Part shown: positions 21,699 to 26,449 of the stretch, piece by piece
Numbering within the stretch: the stretch's first letter is position 1
How the letters are laid out: the number at the start of each line of letters is the position of its first letter
NCBI RefSeq assembly: GCF_902388705.1
Contig: NZ_CABMQJ010000031.1
Span: 1 to 26,449, forward strand
Source: an uncultured Alistipes sp.
Lineage (GTDB): Bacteria > Bacteroidota > Bacteroidia > Bacteroidales > Rikenellaceae
DNA: 26,449 nt
Direction of reading: 5' to 3'
The notes under the pieces: generated by a model
Told to the model about the DNA's origin: nothing
Databases searched by the model: none
Seen by the model: the letters and a program-made list of their open reading frames with translations, nothing else
Translations under genes and position numbers: made by a program

Positions 21699-24600
21699 AT
21701 GGCAAATACGTTATACAAGGCGCTCGAATCGCGCATCCTGCTGCTCGACGGAGGTTTCGGCACCATGGTGCAGCAGTATGGCCTGACCGAGGAGGATTAC
21801 CGCGGCGAGCTGTTCCGCGACTGGACGGTGCAGCTCAAGGGCTGCAACGATTTGCTGGCCCTGACGCGCCCCGATGCGGTGCGCGAAATCCACGTCAAAT
21901 ACCTGCAGGCGGGCGCCGACATCATCGAAACCGACTCGTTCAACGCCAACGCCGTGTCGCTGGCCGACTACGGGCTGGAGGCATACGCCTACGAGATTTC
22001 GCGCGCGGCGGCGGCCGTGGCGCGCAGCACGGCCGATGAGTTCACGGCCCGCAACCCGCTCAAGCCCCGTTTTGTGGCGGGGTCGATGGGGCCCACGAAC
22101 CGCACGGCCTCGATGTCGGCCGACGTAGCGAACCCCGCCTCGCGCGAGGTGACGTTCGCCTATCTGGCCGAAGCCTACACCGACCAGGCGCGCGGTCTTA
22201 TGGACGGAGGCGCCGACATTCTGCTCGTCGAAACAATCTTCGACACGCTCAACGCCAAAGCAGCCCTGTACGCCATCGACACGCTGGCCGCGAAGCTCGG
22301 GCGCGAAATTCCCGTCATGGTTTCGGGCACGCTGGCCGACGCCAGCGGCCGCACCCTCTCGGGGCAGACCGTCGAAGCGTTCTGCGCTTCGATGTCGCAC
22401 GCACGGCTCCTGTCGATCGGCTTCAACTGCGCCTACGGAGCCAAGGAGCTGCTGCCCTACCTCGAGCGGCTGGCCGAAACGGCCGAATTCCGCATCTCGG
22501 CGCACCCCAACGCCGGGCTTCCCAACGTCATGGGCGGCTACGACGAAACCCCCGAAATGTTCGCCGAAGACGTCGGCGAATACATGCGCCGCGGGCTGGT
22601 GAACATCGTCGGCGGCTGCTGCGGCACCACGCCGGCGCACATCTTCGAACTGTCGAAAATCGCGGGAAACTACGCACCGCGCCCCCTCCCGGCTCCGAAG
22701 CATATCACCACGTTGAGCGGCCTCGAGCCGCTGCGCATCGTCCCCGAAGCCAATTTCGTGAACATCGGCGAGCGCACCAACGTCGCCGGATCGGCCAAAT
22801 TCGCACGCCTGATTCGCGAGGGCAATTACGAAGAGGCGCTGTCGGTGGCCCGGGCACAGGTCGACGCCGGGGCGCAAATCGTCGACGTCTGCATGGACGA
22901 CGGCCTGATCGACGGCGTGCAGGCCATGCGCACGTTCCTCAACCTGATGGCCTCGGAACCCGAAATAGCCCGTGTGCCAACGATGATCGACTCCTCGAAA
23001 TGGGAAGTGCTCGTCGCCGGACTCGAAGTCACGCAGGGCAAGGCCGTCGTGAACTCCATTTCGCTCAAGGAGGGCGAAGCCGAGTTCCTGCGCCGCGCAC
23101 GGGAGATTCACCGCTTCGGCGCCGCCGCCGTGGTGATGCTCTTCGACGAACGGGGCCAGGCCGACACCTGCTCCCGCAAAATCGAGGTGGCCGGGCGCGC
23201 CTATCACCTGCTCACCGACGCGGGATTCCCCGCCGAAGATATTATTTTCGACCCCAACATCCTGGCCGTGGCGACCGGCATTCCCGAGCACGACGGCTAT
23301 GCCAAAGCTTTCATCGACGCCACACGCTGGATTAAGGAGAACCTGCCCCACGCCAAGGTTTCGGGCGGCGTGTCGAACCTCTCGTTCGCATTCCGCGGCA
23401 ACAACGCCGTGCGCGAGGCGATGCACTCGGCATTCCTCTACCACGCCATCCGCGCCGGCATGGACATGGGCATCGTCAACCCGCAGATGGTGCGGGTTTA
23501 CAGCGAAATCGAACCCGAGCTGCTCGAGCGGGTCGAGGACGTGATTCTCTGCCGCCGGGCCGACGCCGCGGAGCGGCTCACCGAATATGCCCAGCAGGTG
23601 CGGACAATCGCCCAAACGCAGCCGCAGGCGCCCGACGCATGGCGCTCGGGAACGCTCGAGGAGCGCATCGGCCACGCCATGCTCAAAGGCGTGGCGGACT
23701 ACGTCGAGCAGGACGCGCTGGAGGGCTACCAGGCGCTCGGAAACCCGATGGCCGTAATCGACACGCTGCTGATGCCCGCCATGGAGCGCGTCGGCACGCT
23801 CTTCGGCGAGGGCAAGATGTTCCTGCCGCAGGTCGTCAAGACCGCCCGTGTGATGAAACGCGCCGTGGCGGCGCTCACGCCCTACATCGAGCAGGGCACG
23901 GCCGGCGCGGCGAGCAGCGCGGGCAAGGTGCTCATCGCCACCGTGAAGGGCGACGTGCACGACATCGGCAAGAATATCGTGGCGGTGGTCATGGCCTGCA
24001 ACGGCTACGAGATAAAAGACCTCGGCGTGATGGTCGAGTCGCAGCGCATCGTCGACGAGGCAGTGGCCTGGGGCGCCGACTGCATCTGTCTGAGCGGACT
24101 GATTACCCCGTCGCTCGACGAAATGGCCCACGTCTGCGAGGAGCTGGAACGCCGCTCCCTGCGCATCCCGGTCATTATCGGCGGGGCTACGACCTCCGAT
24201 CTGCACACCGCCGTGAAAATAGCACCGGTCTACGCGGGCGTGGTGGTTCACTCGCCCAACGCCAGCCGCAACAGCCAGATACTGGCGCAACTGCTGGGCC
24301 CGGACGGGGAGCTTTACGCCGACAAAATCCGCGCCGAGCAGCAGGCCCTGCGCAGCGAGTACCAGCGTGCCGAGCGCACCCGCAACCTGGTTCCGCTCGA
24401 CCAGGCGCGCAAATCCCGCGAAAACGCCGCCGCACACCGGCCCGTCGTACCGGCACACCCGGGGCGCATGGTATTCCCCGATTTCGACGTGGCCGACGCC
24501 GAACCCTATATCGACTGGAACTTCTTCTTCCCGGCCTGGGGGCTCAAGGGGCGCTACCCCGAAATCCTCGACCATCCGGAGCGGGGAACCGAGGCCCGCA

Positions 24601-25313
24601 AGCTCTTCGCCGACGCACAGGCCCTGCTGGCCCGCATCCGCGACGAGCGGCTGCTCACGCTGCAGGCCGCCGTGGGGATTTTCCCGGCACGCTCCGAGGG
24701 CGACGACATCCTCGTGACCGACCCCAAGGGCCGCGAACACCGGCTGGCGATGCTCCGCAACCAGACCCGCGGGCAGGAGAACCGCTCGCTGGCGGACTTC
24801 ATCGCACCCGACGGGGACTGGATCGGCTGCTTCGCCGTCACGGCGGGCATCGGACTGAAGGAACTCGCCGAAAAGTTCCGCGCCGCAGGCGACGACTACA
24901 ACGCCATCATGGCCAAACTGCTGGCCGACCGCCTGACCGAAGCTTTCGCCGAGGCCGTGCACGTGTTCGTGCGGCGGCAGATGTGGGGCTACGAGCAGGA
25001 CGAAGCGCCGGCTCCGGCACAGGTCGTCCGCGGCGAATACCGCGGCCGCCGGATGGCTTTCGGCTACCCCGCTTCGCCCGACCATTCGCTCAAACGCGAG
25101 GTCTTCGATTTGCTCGCGGCGGAGCTCACCACCGGCATGAAGCTTACCGAAAACTACATGATCGACCCCGGCGAAGCGCTCTGCGGCCTGCTCTTCGCCG
25201 ACGCCGACTATTTCTGCGTGGGCGCGATCGACACCGAACAACTGCTCGACTACGCCCGGCGCCGCGGCATGGACGCCGGACAAATCCGCAAACTGATACC
25301 GCATAATATTTAA
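21699..25313 (+). CDS. metH: Cobalamin-dependent methionine synthase
   Basis: This 1204-residue enzyme transfers the methyl group of 5-methyl-tetrahydrofolate to homocysteine through B12. All modules are present in order. The homocysteine domain (about 1-320) has zinc ligands C244 (GFNC) and C307-C308 (GGCCGTT). The pterin domain (about 345-620) has NFVNIGERTNVAGS and a SGGVSNLSFAFRGN loop. The B12 cap domain (about 640-730) is followed by the B12-binding domain, with the lower ligand H754 in DVHDIGKN and later SGLITPSL and GGATTS. The C-terminal SAM-dependent reactivation domain (about 900-1195) has RGEYRGRRMAFGYPASPDH. It is full length and intact. It lies in a tight operon with metF 5 bp downstream, which supplies its methyl donor. 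It requires cobalamin from uptake or synthesis elsewhere. Confidence 0.98.
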   Translation: MANTLYKALESRILLLDGGFGTMVQQYGLTEEDYRGELFRDWTVQLKGCNDLLALTRPDAVREIHVKYLQAGADIIETDSFNANAVSLADYGLEAYAYEISRAAAAVARSTADEFTARNPLKPRFVAGSMGPTNRTASMSADVANPASREVTFAYLAEAYTDQARGLMDGGADILLVETIFDTLNAKAALYAIDTLAAKLGREIPVMVSGTLADASGRTLSGQTVEAFCASMSHARLLSIGFNCAYGAKELLPYLERLAETAEFRISAHPNAGLPNVMGGYDETPEMFAEDVGEYMRRGLVNIVGGCCGTTPAHIFELSKIAGNYAPRPLPAPKHITTLSGLEPLRIVPEANFVNIGERTNVAGSAKFARLIREGNYEEALSVARAQVDAGAQIVDVCMDDGLIDGVQAMRTFLNLMASEPEIARVPTMIDSSKWEVLVAGLEVTQGKAVVNSISLKEGEAEFLRRAREIHRFGAAAVVMLFDERGQADTCSRKIEVAGRAYHLLTDAGFPAEDIIFDPNILAVATGIPEHDGYAKAFIDATRWIKENLPHAKVSGGVSNLSFAFRGNNAVREAMHSAFLYHAIRAGMDMGIVNPQMVRVYSEIEPELLERVEDVILCRRADAAERLTEYAQQVRTIAQTQPQAPDAWRSGTLEERIGHAMLKGVADYVEQDALEGYQALGNPMAVIDTLLMPAMERVGTLFGEGKMFLPQVVKTARVMKRAVAALTPYIEQGTAGAASSAGKVLIATVKGDVHDIGKNIVAVVMACNGYEIKDLGVMVESQRIVDEAVAWGADCICLSGLITPSLDEMAHVCEELERRSLRIPVIIGGATTSDLHTAVKIAPVYAGVVVHSPNASRNSQILAQLLGPDGELYADKIRAEQQALRSEYQRAERTRNLVPLDQARKSRENAAAHRPVVPAHPGRMVFPDFDVADAEPYIDWNFFFPAWGLKGRYPEILDHPERGTEARKLFADAQALLARIRDERLLTLQAAVGIFPARSEGDDILVTDPKGREHRLAMLRNQTRGQENRSLADFIAPDGDWIGCFAVTAGIGLKELAEKFRAAGDDYNAIMAKLLADRLTEAFAEAVHVFVRRQMWGYEQDEAPAPAQVVRGEYRGRRMAFGYPASPDHSLKREVFDLLAAELTTGMKLTENYMIDPGEALCGLLFADADYFCVGAIDTEQLLDYARRRGMDAGQIRKLIPHNI

Positions 25314-25318
25314 CCCGC

Positions 25319-26284
25319 ATGAATGTCGTAGACATAATCAACCACGCGATTTCCGAATGCCGCACGCGCTTTGCGTTCGAGCTGCTGCCGCCGCTCAAGG
25401 GCGACGGCATGGGCGGCGTATTCGAAGCCATCGACCGCCTGATCGGATTCGACCCGGCCTATATCAACGTCACGTTCCACCGCGAGGGCATCAAACAGAC
25501 CGTTCGGGCGGACGGGAGCGTCGAGTGGCACGTGGTGCGCCGCCGTCCCGGCACGGTCGGCATTTCGGCCGCCATCCAGAAAAAATACGGCGTCGAAGTC
25601 GTCCCGCACCTGATTTGCGGCGGACAGTCGAAGTACGACATCGAGGACGCGCTGATCGACCTCGATTTCCTCGGCCTGCACAACGTGCTGGCGCTGCGCG
25701 GCGACAAGTCGCAGAACGAGAAGTTCTTCATGCCCCATCCGCAGGGCCATGCGCACGCCGTCGACCTCGTGCGGCAGATTGCAGCCATGAACCGCGGCCA
25801 GTTCGTCGACGGCGAGGTCGAGGAGTGCCACCACTCGAAATTCTCGATCGGCGTGGCAGGCTATCCCGAAACGCACGAGGAGGCCGCCTCGCCCGAGGCC
25901 GACATCGCCAGCCTCAAGGCGAAAATCGACGCCGGCGCCGGGTACATCGTCACGCAGCTCTTCTACGACAACGCCCGCTTCTTCGACTACGTGCACCGCT
26001 GCCGCGAAGCGGGCATCACGGTTCCCATCATCCCGGGCATCAAACCGCTCTCGACGCTGCGCCACCTGACGCTGCTGCCCCAAACCTTCGGCTGCCACAT
26101 TCCCGAAGCGCTGGAGAAAGAGGTGCTGCGCCACAAGGACGACCCCAAAGCGATTCGCGAAGCCGGCACCGAATGGGCCATCGCCCAGAGCCGCGAACTG
26201 ATTGCGGCGGGCATCCCCGTGCTGCACTACTACCCGATGGGCAAGGCCGACAATATCATCAAGATTGCAAAAGCAATATTCTAA
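25319..26284 (+). CDS. metF: Methylenetetrahydrofolate reductase
   Basis: This 321-residue FAD-dependent TIM-barrel enzyme reduces 5,10-methylene- to 5-methyl-tetrahydrofolate. Family features include the catalytic Glu E21 in FAFELLPP, INVTFHREG, the FAD loop LHNVLALRGD, GVAGYPETH, and VTQLFYDNARFF. The length is normal for a bacterial MetF without the eukaryotic regulatory domain. It is translated 5 bp after metH and feeds it directly with methyl-folate, so co-expression makes biochemical sense. The following amidohydrolase starts 4 bp after its stop. Confidence 0.97.
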   Translation: MNVVDIINHAISECRTRFAFELLPPLKGDGMGGVFEAIDRLIGFDPAYINVTFHREGIKQTVRADGSVEWHVVRRRPGTVGISAAIQKKYGVEVVPHLICGGQSKYDIEDALIDLDFLGLHNVLALRGDKSQNEKFFMPHPQGHAHAVDLVRQIAAMNRGQFVDGEVEECHHSKFSIGVAGYPETHEEAASPEADIASLKAKIDAGAGYIVTQLFYDNARFFDYVHRCREAGITVPIIPGIKPLSTLRHLTLLPQTFGCHIPEALEKEVLRHKDDPKAIREAGTEWAIAQSRELIAAGIPVLHYYPMGKADNIIKIAKAIF

Positions 26285-26288
26285 TCGT

Positions 26289-26449
26289 ATGAATCCCGTA
26301 GAATTCCGCCGCCACCTGCATGCGCACCCCGAACTCTCGTTCAAGGAGCGCGACACGGCCGCTTTTATCGCCGCACAGCTCGCGGCACTGGGCATCGAAC
26401 ACCGCCCCGTCGCCGGCACGGGCGTGCTGGCCCGCATCGAGGGCCGCGG
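26289..26449 (+). CDS. M20-family amidohydrolase/peptidase, N-terminal fragment
   Basis: The last 161 bases encode 53 residues that begin MNPVEFRRHLHAHPELSF and continue with a KERDTAAFIAAQLAALGI helix and TGVLARIEGRG. This is the characteristic start of M20D amidohydrolases (hippurate, IAA-amino acid or N-acetyl-diaminopimelate deacylase relatives). The gene runs off the window, so metal ligands cannot be checked. It follows metF by 4 bp and is probably the fourth gene of the operon. The substrate is unknown. Confidence 0.85.
   Translation, partial: MNPVEFRRHLHAHPELSFKERDTAAFIAAQLAALGIEHRPVAGTGVLARIEGR

Noticed and set aside
21711..25304. Very long reading frame (1197 codons) on the - strand opposite metH
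   Set aside because: It mirrors metH almost exactly and is open because of high GC and biased third positions; its translation has no recognisable domain, while the + strand encodes a complete MetH.

Overview
The window looks like a piece of chromosome from a high-GC member of the Bacteroidales, most like Alistipes/Rikenellaceae. The evidence is: near-perfect Bacteroidetes promoters (TTTG-like box, 18-20 bp, TAnnTTTG) before several genes; a short primary sigma factor without region 1.1; SusC-type sequence motifs; many lipoproteins; and almost no Shine-Dalgarno sequences. The genus is an inference; no rRNA or other marker gene is present. Intergenic DNA on the + strand is usually strongly C-rich, and most large housekeeping genes lie on the - strand, so the - strand is probably the leading strand here.

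Layout. 1-406: C-rich non-coding DNA ending in a promoter with a double operator. 407-3420 (+): a BlaI/MecI-type repressor and an M56 (BlaR1-like) membrane metallopeptidase carrying SusC-like and TonB-like domains. 3507-4601 (-): alkaline phosphatase, divergent from uracil-DNA glycosylase (4673-5335, +) and followed by menA (5634-6533, +). 6757-10629 (-): metK, a Do/HtrA periplasmic protease and the primary sigma factor. 11013-11411 (+): a small lipoprotein. 11558-12664 (-): an ECF sigma factor with a four-helix membrane protein, probably its regulator. 12665-13259: a 595-bp gene-free region with a cluster of TGTTAC-type half-sites. 13260-18946 (-): trigger factor, clpP, clpX and transketolase. 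19053-20809 (-): a lipoprotein with a deacetylase-like domain, split by a frameshift at a C9 tract. 20901-26449 (+): a tight operon of a glutaminyl-cyclase-like lipoprotein, metH, metF and the start of an M20 amidohydrolase.

How the genes connect. metK, metH and metF cover the methionine/SAM cycle and its folate input. Trigger factor, ClpXP and HtrA cover protein folding and turnover in cytoplasm and periplasm. Two sigma factors and the BlaI/M56 pair provide regulation. Transketolase and MenA serve central carbon metabolism and menaquinone synthesis.

The most unusual items are the permuted SusC/TonB architecture of the M56 protein, the C9-split lipoprotein, a promoter whose predicted start lies inside the trigger-factor terminator, the 19-bp inverted repeat 4 nt before the clpP start, and the half-site cluster upstream of the ECF sigma gene. 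No tRNA, rRNA, CRISPR array, insertion sequence or phage gene was seen.
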